Assembly: GCA_019787685.1 (NCBI GenBank)
Contig: JAHNUO010000006.1
Location: 1,054,001 to 1,118,000 of the forward strand
From: Chiua virens
Lineage: Eukaryota > Basidiomycota > Agaricomycetes > Boletales > Boletaceae
Direction of reading: 5' to 3'
Length of the DNA stretch: 64,000 nt
The first letter of the stretch is position 1. Every line of letters begins with the position of its first letter. The notes beneath the pieces were generated by a model. That model was not told the DNA's origin. It did not search any database and worked only from the letters and a program-made list of their open reading frames with translations. A program made the position numbers and the translations under genes. Shown in pieces: positions 1 through 14,110 of this stretch.

Positions 1-2990
<2,990 letters not shown>

Positions 2991-5900
2991 ATGGATGACA
3001 ACGTTGTTGAAGACTCACGGACACGGACTCGCAAGAACTCGAAAAGCCATTCTTCCAGATCGTTATGGCATAGGAAATCCACAAAGAAGTCAACCGAGTC
3101 GCCCACTGCCACTGCCACTCAGGTAAAACATTCCTTCTCCTTGGCCAGTACCCACTCTTTCTCTTCAACAATGGACCCATCCGAAGACAACGACTCTGCT
3201 CGCACATCCCACGAAAACCTTTCCTCCTCCATTCTCTCCCGCTCAATCATCCCAGATCCTTTGGGAGAACTACCCGCATGGTTCAAGAAGGAGACCGACA
3301 TGGCTGCCGCTAACATTTCCACCTTTCGGATCAAGTATCCTCTTCACAACTCAAACGGGCCCCGTTGGTACAAGAATCACCACCTCCTACCCCCGTCTGC
3401 CTTTAATCCTCCTTCCTCCTTTTTCTCCCCTGCATTCCCCCCCATGGCCCCTTCCGTTCACAGTCTACACGACCGTTCAGAGGATTCAGGGCGGCTTCCT
3501 GGTCCAAGCCGGTCTCCCTCGAGCACCCCATTACCAACACCGAGCTCGTCCCAGGTCCGCATTCCGGACCCCGGTGTCAAACCGCGCAGCCGCAAGACTT
3601 CTCGGGACAAGCGTCGATTTAATGGATATCAGTGATCCTTGGGGCACGCACTGGCATCATCAATCACCGTACGACGCGGGCAGCAGCGTTAGTCCTGTGT
3701 CTGTTGATTCTCCAGAGGTGATTCATCTCCTCATCTTTGCCTTATCTTGGGACTGAGTGACGTTACCAGGGCATACCACGCACTCGTTCCCGCCTCTCGA
3801 GCATGAATACCGGTCAAACTCGTCGAAAGACTGTGACTCCCTCCCCACTCTCTCAATCGACGTCTGCACTCCACTTGCAATCGTCGGAACCAGCTCATGT
3901 CACGCGCAAGCTGAGCAAGCGTCGCAAACCCGTGTTGGGGGGACTCTTTGGCACCCATGAGAAAGACGCGCCAGAGGCCACAGACACATCTCCCGCTGAA
4001 GACTCTTCATCCGGCGTACCAAAACGGTCGTCGGTTGTCCCAAACGGTGGTCTGCACATCACTTTTAGTGGATCGAAACGGCATTCAACCCTCTCCCCCA
4101 TGTCCATCTCCGCAAATGGTTCCACGGCTGCATTGTCGAGCCACTCGTCATTAAAACATGACAAACGGCAGAGTGTCCTCGGACGGTTGGTCAGGAAGTT
4201 TAGTATCCTGCGACGGTCTAGCCAAGATGCTGCACCAACTACCAACGAATGGTCTGAAGGTGTTTCTGGCGTAGCGCTTTCGGCTGTCGACGAGCAGTCG
4301 TCGCGTCGTTCGTTCGTTTCGCAGAGACAGCCGTCCCCGGAAAAATTAGTGGCGGAGAAGAAGGCTTCAGGTCCATCCAAGCGCATCCCTCCTCCACGGA
4401 TAGACTCGGATCTGGAACCAAAAAGTGACAAAGGGCCATCAATAGAAGCCAAACGGGACAACAGCGACCGTAACTCGTCGATTTCGTACGATGTGCCCTT
4501 CTCGCCATTAGGGAAACTGACAATTGCAAACCCGGATGCGCCAAGTTCTGGGGGTACCACTCCGGTTAAAATGAATAACGTGTTACCGTCAGAACCTCCT
4601 AGCGAACTCCTACCCGATCCCAAGTCTCCCGTTCGGGTGGTGCCATCCCCACATCGGCGTAACGCGTCCCATGTTGGTCTGGCCCCTTCTGGGCCTTCCT
4701 CCGCTGGGAGGTCGTCGCCCATCCCTGGTCTCCTCAGCCCCATTTCCGTAGCTGCCCCTGCTATCTCTTTACCTGACTTGTCACAATTTATGTCTGCATC
4801 ATACTCTGCTCCATCTGTCTCGATTCCTCCCTCGTCGCCACCTCCTGAACCTCGCCCATCTGCCAGCGCACCAGCTCCAGCGTCCATTCCAGCACATACT
4901 ACCAGGGACATTCCATCAAACATTTACAGTCACCACCTGAGGAACTGTCACGTCCTATACTCCCTCACTTGGCTTTGCCTGTTGTCAACGATTCTCCATT
5001 ATCCAAGGCATCAGTTCTTGTCAACCCTCCTACTCCATACAATACCGACGAGCCACATCCGGAGTTGCCGGTTTTTGAGAAAACCCCGAGGGGCCGTTCT
5101 GGTCAAAACGAGCAATCACCTGATGTGTCCTTGCCAAAACAGGCTTCACCTACCAGGGAAGCTCATGACCAACAACTAGGTGGGGAAATCCGGCTTACCA
5201 AGTCCAATTCGACAACGAGCAGGAAAACGGAAACTTACAAGCTTGTAAGAACTCTTTCAGATAAAGTGTCGACGTCCTCAGAAGCAGCATTTCAGGCTGA
5301 GGGCGACCAATGGTTGGTTGTCAACTCGGACGAAGTCCCTCGTCGTCGAAAGGTTAAGGAGAGGGTCGAGAAAGCAGAAAAAGTCGAGAAGCCATCTTCG
5401 AGAACGTCTCGTGAGCGGGAGCGCGAGAGGGAGCGCGAGAGGGACCGAGGTAGATATCGCGAGAGGGACAGGGACAGAGAGAGAGAAAGAGAGAGGGACA
5501 GGGACAGGGAACGGGACAGGGAACGGGAACGGGAACGGGAACGAGCCAGAGAGCGGGATAGGGAACGAACCAGGGAGCGAGACAGGGAGCGAGACAGGGA
5601 GCGGGAACGAACAAGAGAGAGGGAGAGGGAACGAGAACGAGAACGAGAACGAGAACGGGAACGGGAACGAGACAGGGAACGGGCGAGGGAAGAGGAGCGC
5701 GAACGCAGGCGGAGGCAGGAGAAGGCTGCTCAGCATGGAGATGAAACCCAACGGCGAACCACGAGTCAGGCGAACACAAAGCCACCGGTCGACAAAGCAG
5801 ATTCTGGTTCTCTCTCTGGGCGACCTGGACGGGCTCGTAGTCTCGACACCCCACAACGTCCAACTCTAGTTCAGCCTTTGATATTCACATTGCAGGATGA

Positions 5901-6594
5901 ACCTCCACGTCTCCGTAAGAGCGACGATCGGCCGCGAGATTCCCTCCATCGAGGACACTCCAAAACTGCACGTCCCGGGCCAAGCCCGATCGTGGCAGTT
6001 GCACGTGTTGATCGCTTGCCATCCATGTCCGCTCGGCCAACATCCGAGCTGACTCCGGCAGCTGATATGAAGGCCCTTAAAGCTCGTGAAGCTTGGGAGA
6101 TGGATCGGTTATGGAAGGGCAGGAGCATGGTTCAAGGTCAGCCAGAGACAGGCGCGACTCCCTCACCTTCCAGCACGGAGCCCAAGGCAGCCAACGAGAC
6201 AGCCAAGGATATGTCTTCCTCTATGCAGAGCTTCGCTTACGGATCTAGTCACACGTCATACGTCGTGCAACCATTACAGGCGCACCCTATACCGGCCAGC
6301 GTGTTCTATGCTAACATGCCAACTGCTCCTCCGCCGATTATCTACGCTGCTACCGCTCCCTATGCGCAGCCGCATGCGTCATCCTCGAGGGACTACACTG
6401 CCTACCGAACCCCTCCCAATTCGTTCACATTCCCCTCCCAGGACACCTCCGCGGACCCACCACGCAATCCATTGCCTGTACCCCCGCGCGAATCGAATTA
6501 CCAACCTACCCTCTTACCGGCCCTTCCGGATAGGAGCAATGGATCTGCTTCAGAATACTGGGGAAAGTACACCAACATGCCGTCGCACTCATGA
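2991..6594 (+). CDS. Large Ser/Pro-rich low-complexity protein with Arg-Glu/Asp repeat
   Basis: Function not recognised. From ATG 2991 the protein is basic and Ser-rich, then continues in a second frame from about 3610 (MDISDPWGTHWHH). A 52-bp GT..AG intron at 3718-3769 joins in phase to the long frame starting GIPRTRSRLS. After about 4900 the reading moves to the frame with PPEELSRPILPHLALPVVND and runs to the stop at 6594. The middle (about 5404-5712) is almost pure RE/RD/ER dipeptides; the C-terminus is Pro/Tyr-rich and contains a charged patch around ALKAREAWEMDRLWKG. Two frame changes are not well explained. One is near 3600-3625, with no good intron. The other is near 4820-4950, where an 89-bp intron is possible but would remove natural-looking Pro-rich sequence. 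It is probably a disordered, fungal-specific protein. The total span is more certain than the exon structure. Confidence 0.6.
5404..5712 (+). repeat. Imperfect hexanucleotide tandem repeat encoding Arg-Glu/Asp tract
   Basis: About 300 bp of degenerate units such as gagcgg, gagagg and gacagg. On the plus strand it encodes a long RE/RD/ER tract inside the low-complexity gene. Because the repeat unit is purine-only, the complementary strand is pyrimidine-only and stays open in two frames as Pro/Phe/Ser/Val repeats (minus-strand frame 5278-5856). The unit sequence is varied, so this is an old, diverged repeat rather than a recent expansion. Confidence 0.9.
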
Positions 6595-7107
6595 TATACC
6601 CAGCTCAATCTTGTCATTTGCACGATGCATTGCACGATTTTTCAAGTTCCACACTCACTTAGATTCACTACACTGACGATATTACCCGATTACCCACAAC
6701 CTCTTCAAACACGTGCTTCGCTTTAGTGTTGTTCTCCGGGTGCTGCTCGCATTATTATTGTTGTTTTCTCACTCCTTTTCTTCTTTTCACTTATTACCTT
6801 GGACTAGGAACCCTACCGTGTAACAGCTCACTTTAAACCTTAACGCGAGCGATAGCATAATATCGATTATCCGCACTGGTAGTACAGTAACCAAGCTCTG
6901 TTTAAGAGCCTGCTTTACACCAAGTCACCAATGTGCCCTAATGCTACGGAAAGAAAAACTAGTAAAATTACAAAACTTCCACATGAATGATAATACAAAA
7001 TATGCGATGGTTAACCATGCTGTAATAAATGGACCGTGAGACGGGTATTACTACGAGACAAGGGGATCATGAGAATAACGGTAGCAACGCTGTCCCAAAG
7101 ACTAGTG
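6595..7107. other. Intergenic 3' region between convergent genes
   Basis: This AT-richer 0.5 kb lies downstream of the low-complexity gene and of the minus-strand 166-aa gene. It should hold both 3' UTRs. No protein, RNA or repeat signal was recognised. A plus-strand frame crosses 7029-7226 but overlaps the well-supported minus-strand exon and has no family resemblance. Confidence 0.5.
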
Positions 7108-7703
7108 TCATGATGAGTATGCGCGATAATCAAGAGGAAACTCTGGGACAGGATAATCGTCCCATTGACGTTCACCGCCGTCAAGGAAGCGGCGCAGCCT
7201 CGCGACCTGTGACGAAAGATACATGAGGATGATTTGCATCTTGATGTCGAGCTTCAGCTTCAGTATTTCTTCACACGTCCGCAGGGCTTGCGCTCGTGTT
7301 GCGACAAACATATTGCCCGAGAAGCCTAGCTCTTTAAGACTATCGATCATTTCTCCAAATTCTGAGCACCAAGCAAGAACGCCGAGCTGTCATGCACGTT
7401 AGTCTTTGACAAATCGTGACGTGGCAAAGCAAACCTGGCCGTATTGCTTGAACCGCCCATACAGCACGTTTGGTGCTGCCTTGAGAGCAAAGTCATATGC
7501 CTCGTTCTGCTTGATGACGTCGTCATCCGGTATGTATGGCTGAACGACGGGTTGGGGCTAAACAAGTGTCAGTCAAGTCCTGTCAAAAAAGTACGACGTC
7601 TTACCTCTGGTCGCGGAGGAGGCTCCTGGAACCACTGGTGCCCAGAGTAGTCCACTTCACCACCGAAATCGACGACATCTTGGTTCTTTCCTGTATAGTC
7701 CAT
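7108..7703 (-). CDS. Conserved-looking 166-aa protein of unknown function
   Basis: Three exons close exactly: 7605-7703 (33 codons), 7435-7557 (41) and 7108-7386 (93 including stop). All introns are 47-48 bp, GT..AG and phase 0. The protein starts MDYTGKNQDVVDFGG and has an acidic/aromatic N-terminus with QWFQEPPPRPE. A probably helical core follows, with NVLYGRFKQYGQLGVLAWC, RTCEEILKLKLDIKMQIILM and SSQVARLRRFLDGG. No signal peptide or membrane span is apparent. The helical, non-repetitive core and clean splicing argue for a real, conserved small fungal protein. I do not recognise the family and assign no function. Confidence 0.8.
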
Positions 7704-7985
7704 TTTGGGTGGTGAAAAAGAATCAAGTAGACCGGATTGGACAAAGAAAGCCTCAAGGAGTAATGCAAGGTCTTGGGGAAGTGGCGATTGTTTGGATTCG
7801 AGTTGTTTGATGGAAGGTCTGAAGATAGTCCGATGGTCTGAATTCCCACTGATGGGAGCTGAGTGGAGAATGGTATTATACATAAATACAAAACATACCT
7901 GGAGACGGGTGTCAGAGGGGCTTTCACAAGGGTGGATTTTAGACCGTTAGATAACTGACGACGGGTGGAGAGATCCTGCTGGAAG

Positions 7986-9854
7986 TCAGTATAAAAAGAT
8001 GCGTTCGACTGGTGAAGTGACCTTATATATCGGATTGAGGGAGGTCCTAGATGCTTTGAGAGTAAGCTGACGATGAGCTCGAGGACTAGATGTGCGAGAT
8101 TTCTTGAGCCGTGCGATAGATTGCCGGTGGCGTTCAACGGAGACGGGGCTAATATTTGATAACCGGCGTGGGAGCTGCGGAGAAGGTGATGGAAGGGCCG
8201 AGGCAAACGCAGTAGTGGGAGTGGTGCTGGATGTGGGTGAATACAGCGTGCTATCCAGCGGTGTGGGTGAGGTAACGAACGACCCTGAGTCTGTTTCTGG
8301 GCTTTCTGGGCAGACGTTTGTCAGGAGAGGTTGTAAGATAGGCCTGGAGGATGAAGCTGTGGACTGGCACGGCTGTGGTGGAAGTACAGGAATACGTGGT
8401 GGTGGGATGGGTAATGGATGGGGCGAATCAGGTGCGAAGAGTGCGGAACGATAGTAAGTGATGATCTCAGGAATCCTGAGGTGCTCTGAGTCACTGAGGG
8501 CGGAAATGCGCGATGGAGGACACGTTGCAGATAGCTCGGACGGATCAAATTGGTTCACGTTCCGACTGAGCCAAGAAGGAGATGGAGGCAGAAATGACGA
8601 TCTTGCAGAAGAGTTTACCAAGGAACTCCTCACCAGTGACAATGGAGAGGCAGCGAGTTCTGACGGACTGACGAACTGGTAGTGTGAAACAAGAGACACG
8701 CCACGGCCAAGTCCTGCAGGTGCTGAATGTTTCCTTCTGAGTGGGGGCGGGACTGGGATGGGAGTAGGAGACTCTTCGGGTAAGGAAGATATAGAAGCAG
8801 GAGGTGACGAGTCGCTCTCCGTGTCACCAGCAGCGAAAGAGGGGGAGGAGTGAGTAGGGCTCCGTAGAACCTCGGGTATTGGGGAAATAAGAGGAACGAA
8901 AGGATTAGCCGGAGCACTGGAAACGGTCTCTGAGTCAGGTTGGTGATTCCAACGTTTCTTGTTCCTGATAGCGTCAACGGATGAAGCGTCGACGGGGTGG
9001 GGCGCAAAGGAATCACGAAGGATTTGGGAAAGAGACTTGAAACGCTTGAGAGAACCAGTGAATCTATGATTTCGTTTTACGAGTCTCGATGAGCGTCGGG
9101 CAAGACTAGCGCGTGGAACCGAGGGGCCGAGTTTTGTATCCGGCTCTGGTTCTGTGACGTCCTGATCTGCAGGTACGGTGCAACCAGCTGAAAATGGGTC
9201 GTGGTTGATGGACGAGGATGTGGACGCGTCGGGGGCAGAAGACTCTGTGGGTGGAGGAGGAGTGTCGGATTGTATGGAAGCACCTGGAACAGACGTGTCA
9301 GGAGTGGGTATGTGAGTTGGGGGCTTTGGAAAGGCGAGGCAAATGTCGGATTCGTCGGTTGCGGTGCGGGTGCGAGATGAGGAAGCGCGACTGTCTGTGA
9401 AAGAGGAGAGATGGATGGATACTTTGGATATGTTCTTGAGACGGAAAAGGGTGGACTTTGTGCGAGAGAGAGACGGCTGGGGAGGAGTGGTGACAGAGGA
9501 GTCGGGGGGGTCGGGAGTGTGGGAAAGGAGAGGGGGAATGTCAGCAGGGATGTCGTCGGATGTGATGAGCTCAAAGTCGGCGGCGGGTTCGTCGGGGGAG
9601 GTGTCCTTTTGAGGGGGCTGTTTCTTTCCGAAAAGAGGGAATGCGCGGGCCAGGAGGCGGGAGGGATCGAAGGAGACAGTCGAGCTGCGCAGGGAGCCAC
9701 GAAGGCCGCGAGGTAGCTTCGACTGGAGAAAGTTGTGCGCTGACGTTGTGTGTAACCAAGCCCTCGAGATACGGACTTGTGAAGAAGGGCGATACGCACG
9801 ACCGGCGAGCTTTGAAGGCAGCAAGGCGTGACTGGTGCGTGTCTGCCAGCAGTC
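7986..9854 (-). CDS. Ser/Pro/Thr-rich low-complexity protein (5' exon unresolved)
   Basis: A single long frame of more than 600 codons is rich in Ser, Pro, Thr and Arg, with many SP/TP motifs. Examples are the ends of LSRTKSTLFRLKNISK and the basic clusters ASLARRSSRLVKRN and RHRQSIARLKKSRTSSPRAH. No folded domain, signal peptide or transmembrane segment is evident. The frame contains no upstream ATG before an in-frame stop just 5' of 9854. A ctag acceptor sits exactly there, so a short upstream exon carrying the start codon is expected beyond 9854, but I could not identify it. It may be a phosphorylated, disordered signalling or polarity protein; that is inference from composition only. Confidence 0.6.
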   Translation of the reverse strand, partial: DCWQTRTSHALLPSKLAGRAYRPSSQVRISRAWLHTTSAHNFLQSKLPRGLRGSLRSSTVSFDPSRLLARAFPLFGKKQPPQKDTSPDEPAADFELITSDDIPADIPPLLSHTPDPPDSSVTTPPQPSLSRTKSTLFRLKNISKVSIHLSSFTDSRASSSRTRTATDESDICLAFPKPPTHIPTPDTSVPGASIQSDTPPPPTESSAPDASTSSSINHDPFSAGCTVPADQDVTEPEPDTKLGPSVPRASLARRSSRLVKRNHRFTGSLKRFKSLSQILRDSFAPHPVDASSVDAIRNKKRWNHQPDSETVSSAPANPFVPLISPIPEVLRSPTHSSPSFAAGDTESDSSPPASISSLPEESPTPIPVPPPLRRKHSAPAGLGRGVSLVSHYQFVSPSELAASPLSLVRSSLVNSSARSSFLPPSPSWLSRNVNQFDPSELSATCPPSRISALSDSEHLRIPEIITYYRSALFAPDSPHPLPIPPPRIPVLPPQPCQSTASSSRPILQPLLTNVCPESPETDSGSFVTSPTPLDSTLYSPTSSTTPTTAFASALPSPSPQLPRRLSNISPVSVERHRQSIARLKKSRTSSPRAHRQLTLKASRTSLNPIYKVTSPVERIFLY

Positions 9855-10046
9855 CTAGAAGCAATGACAGGGGGATAACAAAGTCGTATCGCTATCACCT
9901 GCTCGCCTCGTGTACACTATTTTGTGCGTCTACCTCGAGGCAATGATCGACTCGCCGTCTCAAATCTCCCTTTGCCCTAATATCCCCAGATCTACTTCGT
10001 CATAGATTTATTCTTTATGTAAAACTACACAAGACGCCAGTATTCT

Positions 10047-11793
10047 TCATCCCAGCAGGTTCACTTCACCAGCCGTAGAACCTGACGAGATCAATCGTCC
10101 CATAAACGGAACCCTCCCAGCAATCTTCCTCCCTTTAGTCACCATCTTCGTGCCACCACGCGCCGTCCACGCCACCAGCAACTCACTGGCGACGCCTCCG
10201 CCCATCAATGCCAACAGCAACGCGACGACCGAGAAATCTCCTCCCAGCGCATAAACCGTTCGCTTCTCCTCCAGCGGATATGGCATCCCAATCGTTCTCA
10301 TCCAAGAACTGCCTCCAATTTGCATGGGTTCCTGAATACTTGCGCCACCTATCCCGCTAACTCCTGCCGAGCCGCCGTCACACCACAAAACCATGCTGCC
10401 AAGTTCCTCCGCCCTCGCCCTCGCTTGTTCCCACATCGCGAGACCAACTGTGGTATCCCAGGTCCGGGCAGGTCCCATAATGAGAGCAGGCCGCGAGTCC
10501 AGATTCGTGAACACCGTCGGCGATGTAAAGTCGAGACAAATTGACGAAGTGACAGGGAGAGGTCGCGTGTAAGGCGGTGGGGCCCACTCGGGTTTCGTGA
10601 CGCCTTTGGGGTTTTTTAGCTGCCACTGGGTAATAACGGGTGGATCAACCGATGGTATTTTCGAGAACGATTCTGTGACTTTTCATCGTCAGTGTCATCA
10701 AAACACAATTTGATTGTTACTCACACGGTACAAGGTTACGTTTATAATACTGAACCACCTCGTCCCCTGGTTTTTGGTCCTTGTGGACAAGTGCAAACCC
10801 GTTCCTTGTGTGCTCAGGATCGCCCACCACATACTCGTCGAAGGCTACACCGATAAGAGGAGAAAAGTCTCGTTGTCGGATTCTCTCGAATGCGTCCTCG
10901 CGCTCCTTCTCCGAGTTGAAGACGACTGCGCTTTCAGGCCAAAGAACTACATGTGCAGCAGTCATCTTGGCCGTTTCGCTGATAAAGTCCTCCAGCTTGG
11001 GGTGACTTCCGTCCAACGGAGTAGGTAACACGCAACCGACCGTCAGTGGCGTGTGAGCAGAGACATCCGAACGAGGGAGTGCATTTTGAGACACAGTGGA
11101 AGGGAACGTAAGGGCGAGGAGTATGGTGGCAAGTGATAGGAGTCCTTTCGATCTAGAAGAGAAAAGAGGCTTGTTGTTGGGCGTCTCTAGAAGATCGTCC
11201 TCCGAAGAACCCATCAGCCACTGAGCACCAAGCTCTGAACATACCACAGCCCACCCTGCAACAACCCAGTCGATCCCAACCGGACCAACAAAGGGTAACA
11301 TCCAGCTGTATGAAGAGGGCACAGGGGCAGGCCACCAGTTCAACAAACGACCAACAGGGGATACGCGTGAGGTAATGCTCCAGACCGTGGCCCAGAGTGC
11401 TGGGAAAAGGGTGAGCTGGGCCCAGCCGGTGTTCATCGGCGCCCTAAGGCGGATGTAGAGGTAGATGGATAGCGCAACGATGGAGTACGTTGCGCCTGAT
11501 AACAGGCTGATGGCCACCAGAGATTCGGTGGGGTTAGAGACTGCGGTGCTTGCCGCTTTCCAGTGAGCCACTGCTGAGCCAATAGTGACCGAGATCCAGG
11601 AGCAAAGCAATTCCCGCCCTCGAGTGTGACGACGGGCAATCCTTTGCCCATGGATCATTAGCAAGGAGAGAAGGACAATTAAAGGGACGAAACTGGGCAA
11701 AGGTCCCAGAGCGAAAGCCGAGAGTGCGAGCTCTCCCACTGAGAAAAAGGGTGTAGGGTGCTTGACTATGAGGGACTGCAATGAGGACGCCAT
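10047..11793 (-). CDS. Apolipoprotein N-acyltransferase-like membrane carbon-nitrogen hydrolase
   Basis: Two exons (10725-11793 and 10047-10678) joined by a 46-bp phase-1 intron give 566 aa. The N-terminal half has several hydrophobic helices, for example FVPLIVLLSLLMIHG and SLVAISLLSGATYSIVALSI. The C-terminal half is a nitrilase-superfamily domain with the Glu-Lys-Cys triad in context: VVLWPESAVVF, YYKRNLVPFTES (completed across the splice) and SSICLDFTSP. A final membrane helix (FSVVALLLALMGGGVAS) follows. This is the architecture of bacterial Lnt, which N-acylates lipoproteins. Fungi have no bacterial-type lipoproteins, so the substrate here is unknown; the family assignment is good, the reaction is not established. 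The next gene upstream on the same strand is BCL7-like. Confidence 0.85.
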
Positions 11794-12188
11794 GATTGCA
11801 ACAGATGGCAGTCGAAGTGAAACCCAGCAGAACGCGAGTCAAAGCTTTTTATACGGCACTCGTTTTAGGGTTGTTTGTCGGCACTCCATGTATAGTCAAT
11901 CAGACCAAGGTTATGGTTGCAAGTACGTGTACACTAGGGCTGGGCCGATAGCGAGCGACCGCAGCATCTTACAGAATGCCATTTAGATAAATTCGGTACA
12001 GCAGATACAGAAGGGTAGCTTCAAGTTCAGCCGGTACGAAAACGGGATGTTTGAGGCGAATAACGCGTCCAAGTAGAAAGCTAGCGCAATGAGGGCTAAC
12101 AAACACCTGTAAGTCTCATTCTTTTCAGAGTGGACTGATCGAAATGCATTTACCCAACGGTAGGTAGTAGGGCGTCCACTAAAGTGCA
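11794..12188. other. Intergenic region upstream of LNT-like gene
   Basis: About 395 bp between the LNT-like start and the stop of the BCL7-like gene, both on the minus strand. It should contain the BCL7-like 3' end and the LNT-like promoter. The small minus-strand frame 11983-12189 shows no conserved motif. No other feature was seen. Confidence 0.45.
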
Positions 12189-12930
12189 CTATCCTGTTGC
12201 TTCTTGGTCGGGTGGTTGGTGCTCCAGAGCTGGCGCAAACGGATCGCCGGCATCGTCCATCAATGAGCCGCCCAGCAATGCGTTCGCGCCGTCCAGCTGA
12301 CTAAGGTCGTGCACACCATCGTAAGCCGTACCATCTGGACCGAGGACACTCATGTCCAGTTCCCCAACGTCTGCTGCATTAGCACTCTCAACGTCGACAT
12401 TTATACTTCCATCCAACGTCTTGAACGTCGCATCTAACATATCTGCACTTTCATCGACTGTCAGAATAGGCTCGGTCTGCTGAAGTGACAGAGTCGGGGG
12501 AGTAGGCGAAGGAGGCTTCGTCTGTGGTTCAGAAGGAGCGTCTTGGTTTATGAAATTGGTCACCGTCACGTCGTGCGTGGCATCGAGCGCGACCACGGCA
12601 GGTTCGTCCTGATCCATATCTTCGTCACCCTCGACAACCTCGGGTTCGTCGGGGAGTGGGGCGAGAGGTTCGTCAGCTTCCTCCTCGTCATCACTGAATT
12701 GCTTGCGGAGGTTCGTGTTTATGAGTCGTCCTACACATTAGTTAGCAAACCTGACAACGCACCTGTTTTTTGTCTGTTTTCACCCACTTGTATATCTTCA
12801 TCCCCGAGCCTGACGCTGCGTTCTCTGGAGTGTCCCATATTTTCTCCCAACGCACAACGGGCTGCATAAGTTGACGTCTAGCAGCCTCCGTCGTGGCGAT
12901 GCGCACCCCAATTCTTCGTCTTGTTGCCAT
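12189..12930 (-). CDS. BCL7-like protein (putative SWI/SNF-associated subunit)
   Basis: Exon 12763-12930 (56 codons) and exon 12189-12701 are joined by a 61-bp phase-0 intron, giving 226 aa. The N-terminus, MATRRRIGVRIATTEAARRQ, leads into VVRWEKIWDTPEN and KIYKWVKTDKKQ. This matches the BCL7 N-terminal signature of animals (a run of RKWEKKW followed by IYKWVPV). The rest is acidic and disordered (QFSDDEEEADE) and Ala/Asp-rich. BCL7 proteins are accessory subunits of metazoan SWI/SNF (BAF) complexes; a nuclear chromatin role here is inferred from that resemblance. The splice choice puts QFSDDEEE directly after the KWVK motif with phase preserved, which supports it. Confidence 0.7.
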
Positions 12931-14110
12931 TGAATCCCACTAGTAGACGAGAGTACTGATGTCGAGGAGTGACCAGCTCTAAGACCCCAGACACTCCGAA
13001 TCGTGTATTGAACTCAACAAATGATACCAAATGGTACTATCACTGCACCGGAGTTGCAAATTGACACAGAGATGCAAACGGCATCGTAGTACATGCAACA
13101 ATCACACAGAAGCCTTCTTATGTTACTTCTAGGATGGTATAAGTGTAATTAAGATGCTTATCTATTTTGTTTGATGAAAAATCTACGAGTGAAGAGTCTG
13201 TTAGCAATCTAATAGGCTGGACAGCCAAATCTGAGCATTGTGGGTACTCGGGAAAGACAAGTATTGGGTTTAAAATTTTGCTTTTCATTTGGGGTGTACT
13301 AGAGATACTTTGGACTATGTGGAGCATTTTTCCGAGGCCCTACAGGTTATGGATCTATTGCAATCAATGAGATGACTTCAGAGGCATGACGAGAGCACCA
13401 GCGTGACAGGACCAGTCGGAGCATGAAATCTTACACCAGCTTGTCGGTAAAAATTAATCTGCGATCACGGCTCATTGGCAGCACTCAGCGGAGATCCAAA
13501 AAGTGGTGTGACAATGTGTGACATTCCTCTCAAGTCGCTCGGAGAAATTTTGCATCTCTGTGTCAAGTTGTACTTTTTACACCGGCATCTCTCTGGCACA
13601 CGAGGCTTTTGATGGACCCTCACAATTCTTCTTGTGGGCTCAAGGCAAGGGATTTCCCCGCGTCTCCATATACTTTTTTAGTCTCAATCTACTCAATCTC
13701 ACGAACTATAGATCTTACATTGAAATTGTTTGCAACTCCGGTGCAGTGATAGTAGTCGAAGTCCGACAATAAGTCGTGTAGTCTCAATCCTTGTCTGATT
13801 CAACGGCATCCTGCCAATCTCACAAGAACATGGGGTGCAGTCTCAAATACTCGCGGATCACATATCCACTCCGAGCCAAACAGCAATTGCTATCATTCTT
13901 GTACCTTAGAGACATGTATTTTGTATGCGGGGCGAGTCAGAATTAGTGACGGTTTATGCATTACCAGAAGTATGCGAGGAAAAAGAAGAAAAGATAGGAA
14001 TCAATAAACATTGCAGACCTGTTACCACCAGACTAGAACTAGAGGACATCCCATGCGAAACGGTGATCGGACAAGTCTAGGTCAGAATTGCAAGCACGGT
14101 ATTGTCGAGA
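12931..14110. other. Long intergenic region with no recognised gene
   Basis: About 1.2 kb between the BCL7-like start and the MED7 stop. It is AT-richer than its neighbours. Frames such as 13167-13370 and 13518-13772 are short, lack splice-supported extension and resemble no family. No tRNA, repeat or transposon remnant was recognised. Confidence 0.5.

Noticed and set aside
3895..4923. 342-codon minus-strand open frame across the low-complexity gene
   Set aside because: It is the antisense shadow of a Ser/Pro-rich plus-strand coding frame; no family resemblance and no splice-supported extension.
5278..5856. Minus-strand 192-codon Pro/Phe/Ser/Val frame as a gene
   Set aside because: It follows entirely from the purine-only hexamer repeat on the other strand. 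Kept as an observation about the repeat, not as a gene.
9077..9898. Alternative 273-codon minus-strand frame overlapping the Ser/Pro-rich gene
   Set aside because: It overlaps the longer frame in another phase and consists of Pro/Leu/Ser/Thr shadow composition; at most its 5' tip could be part of the missing first exon.
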